Shown here piece after piece: positions 8,629 to 18,400 of a DNA stretch of 32,006 nt (positions are counted from its first letter, which is position 1; the number at the start of each line of letters is the position of its first letter). Position numbers and translations under genes: made by a program. The notes under the pieces are model-generated. The model ran no database searches. It saw only the letters and a list, made by a program, of their open reading frames with translations, and was not told the origin of the DNA. Source of the DNA: Chloroflexota bacterium (GTDB lineage Bacteria > Chloroflexota > Anaerolineae > Anaerolineales > Anaerolineaceae); assembly GCA_021848775.1 (NCBI GenBank), contig JAJZTR010000008.1, forward strand, positions 1 to 32,006, read 5' to 3'.

Positions 8629-9324
8629 TTAGCTTATTCCGCCAGAATCTTCCCAGCGGCTGACGGCAGCTTTAATCACGCTCTTGATTCCTTCATCGGT
8701 TACGCTGTCGACCCCGATATATTTTTGAGCGCCAACCCACACCACCACACCGTGCTCCAACTCTTCACCAAGGTGAATGTTCTGACCGGCGTAGTCTGTG
8801 TTCGGCAGCATCTCCTGTAGAATTTCTTCGATTTGACCAACCATCGTACGCGCGCGCGGTTTTTCAATTGGGTCAGAGCGGACGGCAGACCCAACCGTGA
8901 CAGGCGGGAGGGCTTCCGGTTGCGGCGCAGGGATTACCGGTGCCGGCATCTGGACCGGGGTTGGCGCGGGGGTTGGGGCAGGCGCTGAGATGCCTAACCA
9001 TGCCTGCCAACTGCGCGAAGCTTCCTGCAGGATTTGCAGTTGATCCGCGGGGATTGTGTTGTGCGTTAAATGAACCTTGCCTTTGACATCCGTCACAATT
9101 TTGCCGCTGTTCTTCTCACGGTAGATATGAACGATACTATCGAACCGCTCTTCTGGCAGGACCGGCAATTCTGGTAAGGTCAGCGTTCCCAGGTCAGGAT
9201 TGTCTTCGCCTTCTTTTTCTTTATTTTTTGTCCGGTCTGAAAACAGGATCATAACCAGGATTCCTACCAGGAATCCAACAGCGGAAAAAATAAGCGCAGG
9301 AACCAGTATATTATTGGATAACAT
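8629..9324 (-). CDS. Membrane-anchored hypothetical protein (N-terminal TM, Pro/Ala linker, small C-terminal domain)
   Basis: MLSNNILVPALIFSAVGFLVGILVMILFSD TM anchor; PAPTPAPTPVQMPAPVIPAPQPEALPPV linker; the start at 9324 avoids overlap with the fpg stop. Confidence 0.65.
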   Translation of the reverse strand: MLSNNILVPALIFSAVGFLVGILVMILFSDRTKNKEKEGEDNPDLGTLTLPELPVLPEERFDSIVHIYREKNSGKIVTDVKGKVHLTHNTIPADQLQILQEASRSWQAWLGISAPAPTPAPTPVQMPAPVIPAPQPEALPPVTVGSAVRSDPIEKPRARTMVGQIEEILQEMLPNTDYAGQNIHLGEELEHGVVVWVGAQKYIGVDSVTDEGIKSVIKAAVSRWEDSGGIS

Positions 9325-9328
9325 CTTA

Positions 9329-10183
9329 TCAACCTCGCTTTCCAGGTGGCGGTGGTTGGCAGGTTGGACAATAATGCGTTCCACGCTGCCCGATGACGGT
9401 TTTTGTTATCAAAGTGCCGCAAACGGGGCAAGGCTGACCGCTGCGGCCGTAAACGCGAAAATAGTTTTGAAAGTCACCACCGCGGTATACCCAGTCGATG
9501 CTGGCACCATTCCGCCGGATTCCTTCCTTGAGCACACTTTGAATGGCAAGCCAGAGATGCTCGATGTCAGCGGTGGTTAGCTGGTCTGGCCTGGCTAATG
9601 GATGAATCCTGGCCAGATGCAAGGCTTCATCCGTATATATATTCCCCATACCGGCCAGAACGGTTTGATCCATCAACAAAGATTTAATGCCGCGCTGTCG
9701 TTTTGACAGCAATGCTCCCAGCCTCTCGGCGCTGAATTCATGGTCCAACGGTTCCGGCCCCAGAGTGGACAGCACAACCGCCGGATCGCGCACCAACCAG
9801 GCACGGGCAAATTTTCGGGTGTCGTTGAGCGCCAGCCTGAGGCCATTCTCAAAATAAAGCAGCAAACGGTCGTGGCGCGGCAGCGGGTGATCAACCTCAT
9901 CCTCGGCCCGGGCGGAATCGACACGAATATCACCGCTCATCCGCAAATGTATAAGCAGGGTATCATCGCTCAGATTCAGGCTGATGAACTTGCCCCGGCG
10001 CGTGACATCCATTACCTTCTGACCTGTCAACCGCTGCGAAAATAGAGCGGCCGGGGGATTGGCCAGTGTTTTCACCCAAAGCACTTTTCCGCCTGTCAAA
10101 ACGCAGTCGATCACCGGCGGCTCCTGGCGTCCACCGAACTTCAATGCGCGGACAATGGTCTCGACTTCAGGCAGTTCAGGCAT
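9329..10183 (-). CDS. mutM: Formamidopyrimidine-DNA glycosylase
   Basis: N-terminal MPELPEVETIVRAL; C-terminal zinc finger CPVCGTLITKTVIGQRGTHYCPTCQ. Confidence 0.97.
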   Translation of the reverse strand: MPELPEVETIVRALKFGGRQEPPVIDCVLTGGKVLWVKTLANPPAALFSQRLTGQKVMDVTRRGKFISLNLSDDTLLIHLRMSGDIRVDSARAEDEVDHPLPRHDRLLLYFENGLRLALNDTRKFARAWLVRDPAVVLSTLGPEPLDHEFSAERLGALLSKRQRGIKSLLMDQTVLAGMGNIYTDEALHLARIHPLARPDQLTTADIEHLWLAIQSVLKEGIRRNGASIDWVYRGGDFQNYFRVYGRSGQPCPVCGTLITKTVIGQRGTHYCPTCQPPPPGKRG

Positions 10184-10202
10184 AATTTTTCAAGGAAATT
10201 GG

Positions 10203-11198
10203 TTATTCGTTGAACAATTCTCCAACGCTGCGCCCTTCATTAGCCCGGTGGATGACTTCGCCGAGCAGTGGAGCAATCGTCAGTACCTTGAGGCGGTCGC
10301 CGAATAATTCTAATTTCTCAGGGGGGATGGGGATCGTGTCGGTAGTGACATATTGAGTAACCGGCAGAGCTGCCAGCCTTGGAGCGGCGTCAGCAGAAAA
10401 TACCGGGTGAACAAAGGACATATACACGTTGCGGGCGCCAGTGTCTTTGATGAGATTGACGGCATTTACCATCGATCCGCCTGTATCTACCTCATCATCG
10501 ACGAGAATCACATCCCGGTCGTATACATCGCCGATGAGTGTCAGCGCTTCTGCGCGGGCATTGTTGGCCAGACGGCGTTTTTCAATAAAGGCGAGCGGCA
10601 GCTGCATGGTAGCAGCATAATTGCGAGCTTTTTTTGCGAAACCCAGGTCTGCTGTTACCACCACCGGGGAGTGGAGATTCGGCTGGATGGATTTGAAGTA
10701 GTCTGTCAGCGCATAGAATGCGGTAAGAACATCCCCGGGGATCGAGAAGAAACCCTGTATCTGACCTGCGTGCAAATCCATGGTGATGTAGCGGTCAGCG
10801 CCCGCCACCTCGATCATATCCGCAACCAGGCGTGCGGTAATGGGAACGCGCGGCTGGTCTTTCTTGTCAGAACGGGCATAACACAAAAATGGGATGACCG
10901 CAGTGATCCGTGCAGCTGAATCCAGCCGTAAGGTTTGAATCATTATCAGCAGTTCCATCAGGTTGCGGTGAACCGGCGCAGGTGTGGTTTGTATTACGTA
11001 ACAGTCCTGCCCGCGAACGCTGCCGTGTAGTTTGACGAACAGGTTGTCATTCGGAAAGGTGATGACATCGCGGCCGCACAGGGGAAGTTCCAGGTAGTCG
11101 GCAATCTTTTGCGCCAGGTCCGGGCTGGCTGTTCCTGCGTACAGCCTGATTTCGCCATATTTCATCCCATCGTGCCGCACATGATTGTGTAGGGGCAT
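10203..11198 (-). CDS. prs: Ribose-phosphate pyrophosphokinase
   Basis: PRPP synthetase pattern: NDNLFVKLHGSVRGQDCYVIQTT, PFLCYARSDKKDQPR, VDDEVDTGGS; start may be the internal Met at 11165. Confidence 0.9.
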   Translation of the reverse strand: MPLHNHVRHDGMKYGEIRLYAGTASPDLAQKIADYLELPLCGRDVITFPNDNLFVKLHGSVRGQDCYVIQTTPAPVHRNLMELLIMIQTLRLDSAARITAVIPFLCYARSDKKDQPRVPITARLVADMIEVAGADRYITMDLHAGQIQGFFSIPGDVLTAFYALTDYFKSIQPNLHSPVVVTADLGFAKKARNYAATMQLPLAFIEKRRLANNARAEALTLIGDVYDRDVILVDDEVDTGGSMVNAVNLIKDTGARNVYMSFVHPVFSADAAPRLAALPVTQYVTTDTIPIPPEKLELFGDRLKVLTIAPLLGEVIHRANEGRSVGELFNE

Positions 11199-11285
11199 GT
11201 TAATCGTATCCTTTGGTCAGTTCTCTCAGCCTACCATTTATTGTACCGTTTAATCGATAAACTATGAAACGATCCCGTCTTTGAA

Positions 11286-12605
11286 TCAGGGATTCAATCG
11301 ATTGGGACCGCGGAAGAGGAAAACTGCTTCGCGAATGTTTGGGAGGTTAAGCATGACCATCAGCAGCCGTGAAAGACCCATACCGAATCCACCATGAGGA
11401 GGGCAGCCGTAGCGGAAGAAATCCAGGTAGAACTGGATTGATTCAAGGCTAAGACCTTTTTCCAGGGCCTGCTTCGCCAGAACGTCATAGCGATGCTCGC
11501 GCTGCGCCCCGGTGACAATTTCGGTGCCGCCGGCAATCAAGTCGAAACTCCTGGTCAATTCCGGTCGGTCAGCATGACGCATATGGTAGAAAGGGCGCAC
11601 CGCGATGGGCCAATCGGTTAAATAAAAGAAGTCGTGGTCGTAATTTTTCTTTACCCAGTCCGCCAGTTTTCGTTCACCACCCGGATCGATATCACCTTTT
11701 TTCTCAGGAGGGAGCTGATACCCTTCGGCTTTGAGGATTTCCACTGCCTGAGACATGGGGATGCGCGGGAAGGGGGTGGCGGGCACTACCAGATCCACGC
11801 CAAACATTTCATTGATCTGTTCATTGTGAACCTCTTTTACCCGTTGATACACATACTGCAGCATGTTCTCAAGATAAACCATCACATCTTCATGAGAATC
11901 GATGTAGGAAATCTCGCTGTCGATGCCGGTGAACTCGGTCATGTGGCGTGAAGTGAAGGACGGATCGGCGCGGAAAACAGGTCCGATTTCAAAAATACGT
12001 TCAAAACCGGCTGCCATCGCCATCTGTTTATAGAACTGAGGCGACTGAGCCAGGTAGGCTTTGGTTTCGAAATACTGAACCTCGAACAGCTCCGCTCCGC
12101 TCTCGCTTGGAGAACCCATCAGCTTGGGAGAATGAATTTCCATGAATTGGTGCTGGTGCCAGTATTCGCGGAAGGCCAGTTCCGCGGTGGTTTGCACCTG
12201 AAAGATCGCTGCAACCTGCGGGCGGCGCATATCCAGATAGCGCCAATCCAGGCGGAAATCGATGGAAGGAATGGTCTCGGCGAAAGGATCGAGCGCCAGC
12301 GGTGATTCAGCTGGACCTTCTACCTGGAGCGTTTCGAGCTGAATCTCCAGACCACCCAGCTTGACGATGGGGTTGTCCACCACGGTACCGGTAATCTTCA
12401 CGATCGTTTCTGCGGTTAGTGTCGAAATTTTATCCGCCAGTTCAAGGTCGTTCGCTTTCCAGAAGGCTGTTTGCACCAGGCCGGTTAGATCGCGGACAAT
12501 AAGAAACTGCATCTTCTTCTGGTCGCGAAGCGTTTGCAGGAACCCTTGAATTTGAACTTGCTCTCCGATGTGGTTTCGCAACTCTCCAATATTAATGCGT
12601 TGCAT
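11286..12605 (-). CDS. aspS: Aspartyl-tRNA synthetase of archaeal/non-discriminating type (aspartate--tRNA(Asn) ligase-like)
   Basis: Class II aaRS motifs (FRADPSFTSRHMTEFTGIDSEISY; GGFGMGLSRLLMVMLNLPNIREAVFLFRGPNRLNP). At 439 aa it is too short to hold the bacterial GAD insertion. Confidence 0.9.
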   Translation of the reverse strand: MQRINIGELRNHIGEQVQIQGFLQTLRDQKKMQFLIVRDLTGLVQTAFWKANDLELADKISTLTAETIVKITGTVVDNPIVKLGGLEIQLETLQVEGPAESPLALDPFAETIPSIDFRLDWRYLDMRRPQVAAIFQVQTTAELAFREYWHQHQFMEIHSPKLMGSPSESGAELFEVQYFETKAYLAQSPQFYKQMAMAAGFERIFEIGPVFRADPSFTSRHMTEFTGIDSEISYIDSHEDVMVYLENMLQYVYQRVKEVHNEQINEMFGVDLVVPATPFPRIPMSQAVEILKAEGYQLPPEKKGDIDPGGERKLADWVKKNYDHDFFYLTDWPIAVRPFYHMRHADRPELTRSFDLIAGGTEIVTGAQREHRYDVLAKQALEKGLSLESIQFYLDFFRYGCPPHGGFGMGLSRLLMVMLNLPNIREAVFLFRGPNRLNP

Positions 12606-12682
12606 GGTCTTCTTCTCCTTGGCTTAGCGGTGTCCGGTTTTTGAACCGGTAAAGGCGTGTGACTGGCAGTGCAAAAAATTTA

Positions 12683-13693
12683 TTATTCCTCGAGGACAAC
12701 CAGGTGAGACTGCGTCAACCTTTTGGCTGCCTGAAGCGGCGAAATTTGGCGGGATTCCAATTCAGCGAGCGTCTGATTGTACAGCCCGGCAGGGATTTTG
12801 GCACGCCACTGGCTGGTCAGTTCAGTCTGGATCAGGCTTTCCAGCTCGGACTGCAAGCGAATGCGGTCGCGGATTTGCCAGGCGCCGGTCTCCCGCAGGT
12901 GGCGGGCGTGATCGTCGATGGCATTCACCAGTTCGGATATCCCTTCCGCCCGGGTGGCGACGGTTTGCAGCACGGGTGGAATCCACAGCGGCGTTGATGC
13001 CGACTGCGCATCGTGGTGGCGGGTAGGATGCCCGAGTTCCAGCATGGCGCGGAGCGCGCGGACGGTGCTTTCCAGGCCCGGGTAGTCGGCTTTGTTGATG
13101 ACCAGAATATCGGCGATCTCCAGGATACCGGCTTTGATAGCCTGGATATCGTCACCCATGCCGGGGGCTTCGATCACCAGGGTAGTATGCGCCAGGCGGG
13201 CGATATCCACCTCGGACTGCCCGGCACCAACGGTTTCGACCATGATAACATCGAAACCGGCAGCATCCAACACCTGCACAACATTCGCGGTGGCACGCGC
13301 CAGTCCACCCAGCGCGCCGCGAGTTGCCATGGAGCGGATAAAAATTCCCGGGTCGCCGGCAAGGTCGCGCATGCGAACCCGGTCACCGAGAACCGCGCCG
13401 CCGGTAAAAGGGGAGGTGGGGTCAACCGCGACAACTGCCAGGGTGAGCGCGGGTCGATCAGCGGAGGGCTGGCGCATTTTGAGGGCGATCTGATTAACCA
13501 GGGATGATTTGCCGGCTCCAGGTGAGCCGGTTACGCCAATCAAGTGGGCATGCCCGGTGTGCGTATAAAGCTGGTCGAGCGCGACCTGTCCCTCCGGTGC
13601 ATTATTTTCCACCAGAGTCAACAAGCGGGCCAGCGCCAGTCGCTTGCCATTTAATACACCCGTAACCAGATCCAAAATTTCAGTCACAGGCAA
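12683..13693 (-). CDS. meaB: Methylmalonyl-CoA mutase-associated GTPase MeaB
   Basis: HLIGVTGSPGAGKSSLVNQIA, VAVDPTSPFTGGAVLGDRVRM, FIRSMATRGALGGLA, VETVGAGQSEVDIA. Confidence 0.95.
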   Translation of the reverse strand: MPVTEILDLVTGVLNGKRLALARLLTLVENNAPEGQVALDQLYTHTGHAHLIGVTGSPGAGKSSLVNQIALKMRQPSADRPALTLAVVAVDPTSPFTGGAVLGDRVRMRDLAGDPGIFIRSMATRGALGGLARATANVVQVLDAAGFDVIMVETVGAGQSEVDIARLAHTTLVIEAPGMGDDIQAIKAGILEIADILVINKADYPGLESTVRALRAMLELGHPTRHHDAQSASTPLWIPPVLQTVATRAEGISELVNAIDDHARHLRETGAWQIRDRIRLQSELESLIQTELTSQWRAKIPAGLYNQTLAELESRQISPLQAAKRLTQSHLVVLEE

Positions 13694-13696
13694 ATT

Positions 13697-14119
13697 TCAC
13701 CCATGAGGTTTTGAAAGAATTGTACGCTTGAAATCTTCAACCACCTGGGTGGTTGGCGTCCCAGGTCCGTAGACGGCTTTTACCCCGGCGGCTATCAGAG
13801 CCGGGATATCGTTTTCGGGAATGATGCCGCCGACAAACACCTCCACATCGTTTTGCCCATTGGCTCGCAGCAATTCTATAACACGCGGAACCAATGCCAT
13901 GTGAGCTCCAGACAATATGGAAACCCCGACAGCGTCCACATCTTCCTGTAATGCAGCCTCGGCGATCATTTCTGGGGTCTGGCGCAGGCCGGTATAAATG
14001 ACCTCCATTCCGGCGTCGCGCAAGGCACGGGCAACCACTTTTGCTCCCCGGTCATGGCCGTCCAAACCAGGTTTTGCGATCAAGACCCGAATTTTTCTTT
14101 CCGTCATGCGGTTCTCCAA
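13697..14119 (-). CDS. Methylmalonyl-CoA mutase small subunit / cobalamin-binding domain
   Basis: [43 protein letters not shown] with the DGHDRG B12-binding motif; SILSGAH; adjacent to meaB. Confidence 0.95.
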   Translation of the reverse strand: MENRMTERKIRVLIAKPGLDGHDRGAKVVARALRDAGMEVIYTGLRQTPEMIAEAALQEDVDAVGVSILSGAHMALVPRVIELLRANGQNDVEVFVGGIIPENDIPALIAAGVKAVYGPGTPTTQVVEDFKRTILSKPHG

Positions 14120-14308
14120 AAAGAATGGTTAACTTGCTGATAAATTATACCGCTTCCCGCGCTTTGACGCTCAGAAGGCAAATGTCATGAGTCGGACAGA
14201 AAAATGACCTGGCTTTGTCAAACCCGCGAAGATGATGAATAAAGATCATTAGGAGGGAAAAAATAGACCGCATATAGAGGAAAGTTGACCTGATTTTAAG
14301 GATATCCC

Positions 14309-14336
14309 TTGTATTTTCGGTGGATAACTGTATAAT
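14309..14336 (+). promoter_or_regulatory. Sigma70-like promoter TTGTAT-N16-TATAAT
   Basis: TTGTAT 14309-14314, 16-nt spacer, TATAAT 14331-14336; the -10 overlaps the two upstream candidate start codons of the next CDS. Confidence 0.55.
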
Positions 14337-14343
14337 GACAAAT

Positions 14344-15303
14344 ATGAAGAGTGCTATACGCATTGTTTTTTCCGTCTTAATAATTATTTTATTAGGCGCT
14401 ATTACCAACCCGGGCCATACGCAGACCAGCGTAGTGGGCGAGGATTTTGGAACGGGCCATTTTGTGCGTGGCGTCTTCCTTGAACAATACACGAGCATTG
14501 ACAACCCGTTGGATATTTACGGTCTGCCGATCACCAGCGAATTCGAAGGTATGTCGGCGTACGGCATCACGACGGTGCAGTATTTCACCAAAACCCGCTT
14601 CGACCTGGTAAAAGGTCCCAATGGTGAAGACCAGGTGGTAGTAGCCAACCTGGGCGAGCTTCTTTATCCTGGCCCCGGGCCTTTGGCTCCGGTTTCCTCT
14701 GACGGACCGACCTGCCGCAAATTTCCGAACACCGGCAAGAGCGTATGCTACGCCTTCCTGCAGTTCTATGATGGCAATAATGGTGTAGAAAATTTTGGCG
14801 ATCCCATATCGGATCTGGAAATTCGCGAGGGACGCTATGTGCAATACTTCGAAAAAGCACGCATGGAATGGATGCCTGAACTGGACTCCGACAGCCATGT
14901 CATTTTGACCGACCTGGGCAAGCGCTATTTCGATTTTGTGGTGGGTGATCCCGACAGGCTCAAGCCGCAGGGCAGTTCGATCCCCGGCAAACCACGCAAG
15001 CCGCAGGCTTACGCCTTTGTCTCACACCCGCTCATATCCGCTGGCAGCCTGCAGACCCTGAACGTGATCGTAGTCGACATGTATCACCAGCCAGTGGCAG
15101 ATGCCCAGGTGTGGGTCTTTACGATGACACCGGACGGCCGCCGCGATCCCTACCGCGCACCCGATACCAGCGTTGATGGCATTACCTCGCTGCAATTCCC
15201 GGTTGGACGGCTTGCTCCAACGGCCATCGTGGAGCTGGAGGTCAAGGTTTCTGCGAACGGCGAGGAGACCACCGCCAAATCCTGGTTTCGCGTGTGGTAT
15301 TAG
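14344..15303 (+). CDS. Secreted protein with LGFP-like repeats and a C-terminal Ig-like domain
   Basis: Signal peptide; two copies of the pattern NPLDIYGLPITSEFEG...VQYFTKTRFDL and VENFGDPISDLEIREGRYVQYFEKARMEWMPE; C-terminal beta-rich domain. Confidence 0.6.
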   Translation: MKSAIRIVFSVLIIILLGAITNPGHTQTSVVGEDFGTGHFVRGVFLEQYTSIDNPLDIYGLPITSEFEGMSAYGITTVQYFTKTRFDLVKGPNGEDQVVVANLGELLYPGPGPLAPVSSDGPTCRKFPNTGKSVCYAFLQFYDGNNGVENFGDPISDLEIREGRYVQYFEKARMEWMPELDSDSHVILTDLGKRYFDFVVGDPDRLKPQGSSIPGKPRKPQAYAFVSHPLISAGSLQTLNVIVVDMYHQPVADAQVWVFTMTPDGRRDPYRAPDTSVDGITSLQFPVGRLAPTAIVELEVKVSANGEETTAKSWFRVWY

Positions 15304-15328
15304 ACGGACTACCCATGACTATTTCTGG

Positions 15329-15360
15329 CTCCGGGTCTTCACGCCGAACCCGGAGTTTTT
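15329..15360 (+). terminator. Intrinsic terminator
   Basis: CTCCGGGT (15329-15336)/ACCCGGAG (15348-15355) followed by TTTTT. Confidence 0.8.
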
Positions 15361-15497
15361 AATTAACCGGCGAATCTTAACAAACCAATTCCGCTCAAAT
15401 ACTTTAAGAGTTGTCTAAGGGGTCACAGAATTTTGGCATGCTATAATCATTTTCATCTGCCCAGCCTTTTCAGAAATTTTTTATTGTTGATGCGTCC

Positions 15498-18400
15498 ATG
15501 ACCTTTGCCCATCTGCATGTTCATACTCAATATTCCTTGCTGGACGGCTTCTCGAACATCAAGAAGCTGGTGCAGCGCGTAAAGGAGATGAACATGCCGG
15601 CGGTTGCCATCACCGACCATGGCACCATGTTCGGCGTCATCGAGTTTTTTAATGCGGCTAAAGCTGCCGGGGTCAAACCGATCATCGGCGTGGAGGCTTA
15701 CCTGGCAGCTCACGGCATGAACGACCGCGATTCCCGCCAGGATAAGACCTCTTCACACTTGCTGCTGCTGGCCGAAAATGACACAGGGTACCGGAATCTG
15801 CTTAAGATTGCCAGCGCCGCTCAGTTGGAGGGGTTTTATTATTTCCCGCGCATCGATCACGACTTTTTGGCGGCGCATTCAGAGGGATTGATTGCTACCT
15901 CAGGGTGTATGGCAGCCGAAATCCCGCGCACGATTATGGATAAAGGCGCTGAGGCCGCCCGTCAAAAACTGGATTGGTACTACGACGTCTTCGGGCAGAA
16001 CAACTTTTTCCTCGAGCTTCAGCAGCATAACATCGCTGATTTGCAGACGATCAATAAAACCTTGTTGGACCTCGGATCGCGGTATCAAGCCCGCTACGTT
16101 GCCACCAATGATGTGCATTATATCGAACCGGAGGATTGGCGCTACCAGGACATCCTGCTCGCCATCCAGACCGGATCGTTGATTACGGAGCCTAATCGCT
16201 TCCGCATGTCTGATGATACCTACTATCTACGCACGCCCGAGGAAATGGCGCGGCTGTTCGCCGAAGTACCTGAGGCGCTGTCCAACACCCTGCTGATCGC
16301 AGACCGCGCTAATGTGGACCTGTCTTTCAAGGGTTACCATTTGCCGTTATTTGACGTGCCTGAGGGGCATACCCCTGATACTTATCTGCGGCAATTGTGC
16401 GAGGTTGGAATGGAGCTGCGCTACGGCAGCCAGGCACATGACCCGAAGGTCCGGTCTCAACTTGAATATGAGTTAAAAGTCATTCACGATATGGGCTTCG
16501 ATGCCTATTTCCTGATCGTGTGGGATTTGTGCCGCTATGCCCGCGCGAACGGCATCTGGTACAACACGCGCGGCTCAGCTGCTGCCTCAATCGTGGCTTA
16601 CACTTTACAAATCACGAATGTCGAACCACTGGCGCATGGTCTGATCTTCGAGCGCTTCCTCAATCCGGGACGTATCTCGATGCCGGATATCGACCTGGAT
16701 TTCCAGGACGATATGCGGGCAAAGATGATGGAATACACAGCCCAAAAGTACGGCAGCGACCGCGTGGCGCAAATAATCACCTTTGGTACGCTGGGAGCGC
16801 GAGGCGCGGTCCGTGATGTCGGACGGGTGATGGATATCCCACTTAACGAAGTCGACCGTGTCAGCAAACTTATTCCGAACATCCCCAGCAACCCGCTGAC
16901 GGTTACAGAAGCCCTGGAGGTTACCCCGGAATTAAAGGCGGTGTATAACCAGGCCCCTTACCTGAAGGAATTAATTGACACTGCCGCCCATATGGAAGGT
17001 GCGGTGCGCAGCGCAGGGACGCATGCGGCTGGCGTGATTATCACCGACAAGCCAATCCTGGAATATATTCCGCTGCACCGACCAACCAGCGGTTCAGAAG
17101 AATCGCCGATTAAGACCGTGACCCAGTTCGAAATGTCGATTATCGATTCGCTCGGGCTGCTCAAAGTTGACTTCCTGGGGCTGGCGACTTTGACGATCAT
17201 GCAGCGTGCCTGTGATTTAATCGAATCCCGCCATGGGATGAGGTTAAATCTTGGCAATATTCCGGTCGATGACCCGGCAACGTACGAGTTCCTTGGCTCC
17301 GGTCACACGGCGGGTGTTTTCCAGTTGGAAGGCACAGGCATGACGCGCTATATCATGCAGATGAAGCCTAATTCGCTGGAGAATGTCATCGCCATGGTGG
17401 CACTTTACCGTCCTGGACCATTGCAGTTTATTCCGCAGTACATTCGCCGTATGCACGGTGAAGAAGACGTGGAATATCTCGATCCGTCGATGGAGCCGAT
17501 TTTCAAAGAAACCTACGGCATCCCTATTTACCAGGAACAGCTGATGCGAGCCGCGGTTGAATTGGGCGGATACACCCTGCCGGAAGCCGATGAACTGCGC
17601 AAGGTAATTTCAAAAAAGCAAAAAGACAAGCTGGAAAAACAACGCGCAAAGTTTATCAAGGGAGCTTGTGAAAAAGGACTGACCAGGAAAACGGCTGAGG
17701 CTATCTTTGCCAACTGGGAGCAATTTGCCAATTACGGATTTAACAAATCCCATGCGGCAGATTACGGCATTATTGCGGTACAGACAGCCTACCTCAAAGC
17801 GCATTACACGGTTGAATACATGACCGCGCTCCTCTCGGCTTCGAAGAATGATATCGAGAAGGTGGCTTTCTATGTCGCGGACAGCCGCTCCATGGGCATC
17901 GAAGTGCTTCCGCCTGATATTAACTCCAGTCAGTATGATTTCTCCATCGAAGACCGTGAAGGTCAGGCGCCGGCGATTCGCTTTGGACTGGGAGCGGTAA
18001 AAAATGTCGGGCAGACACCCGTTGAAATAATTTTAGATGCGCGCAAGAATGGACCTTTCGCTGACCTGAAGGATCTGGCCTTCCGCGCCGATTTACAAAA
18101 AATTGGGAAACGCTCGTTGGAGTGTCTGGTGAGGGTGGGGGCGCTCGACCGTTTCGGTTCGCGCAAAGCTTTGCTGGCGGGATTGGATCAATTCATCTCG
18201 GTCAGCGCCAGTCATTTCCGCGCGCTCAACAGCGGTCAGTTGAGCTTCTTTGGCACCATCGCGGGTGTCGAGGAAGAAATAAGGCTGCCAATCTCGCCAG
18301 CGCTCGACCGCCGCGAACAGTTGGAATGGGAACGCGAACTGATCGGGTTGTACGTCTCTGACCATCCGCTGACACCTTATTTGCCCACATTGCATCGCAA

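Noticed and set aside
10353-10919. 188-aa plus-strand ORF
   Set aside because: Antisense to prs, which has strong family motifs.
13013-13507. 164- and 133-aa plus-strand ORFs
   Set aside because: Antisense shadow ORFs of meaB.
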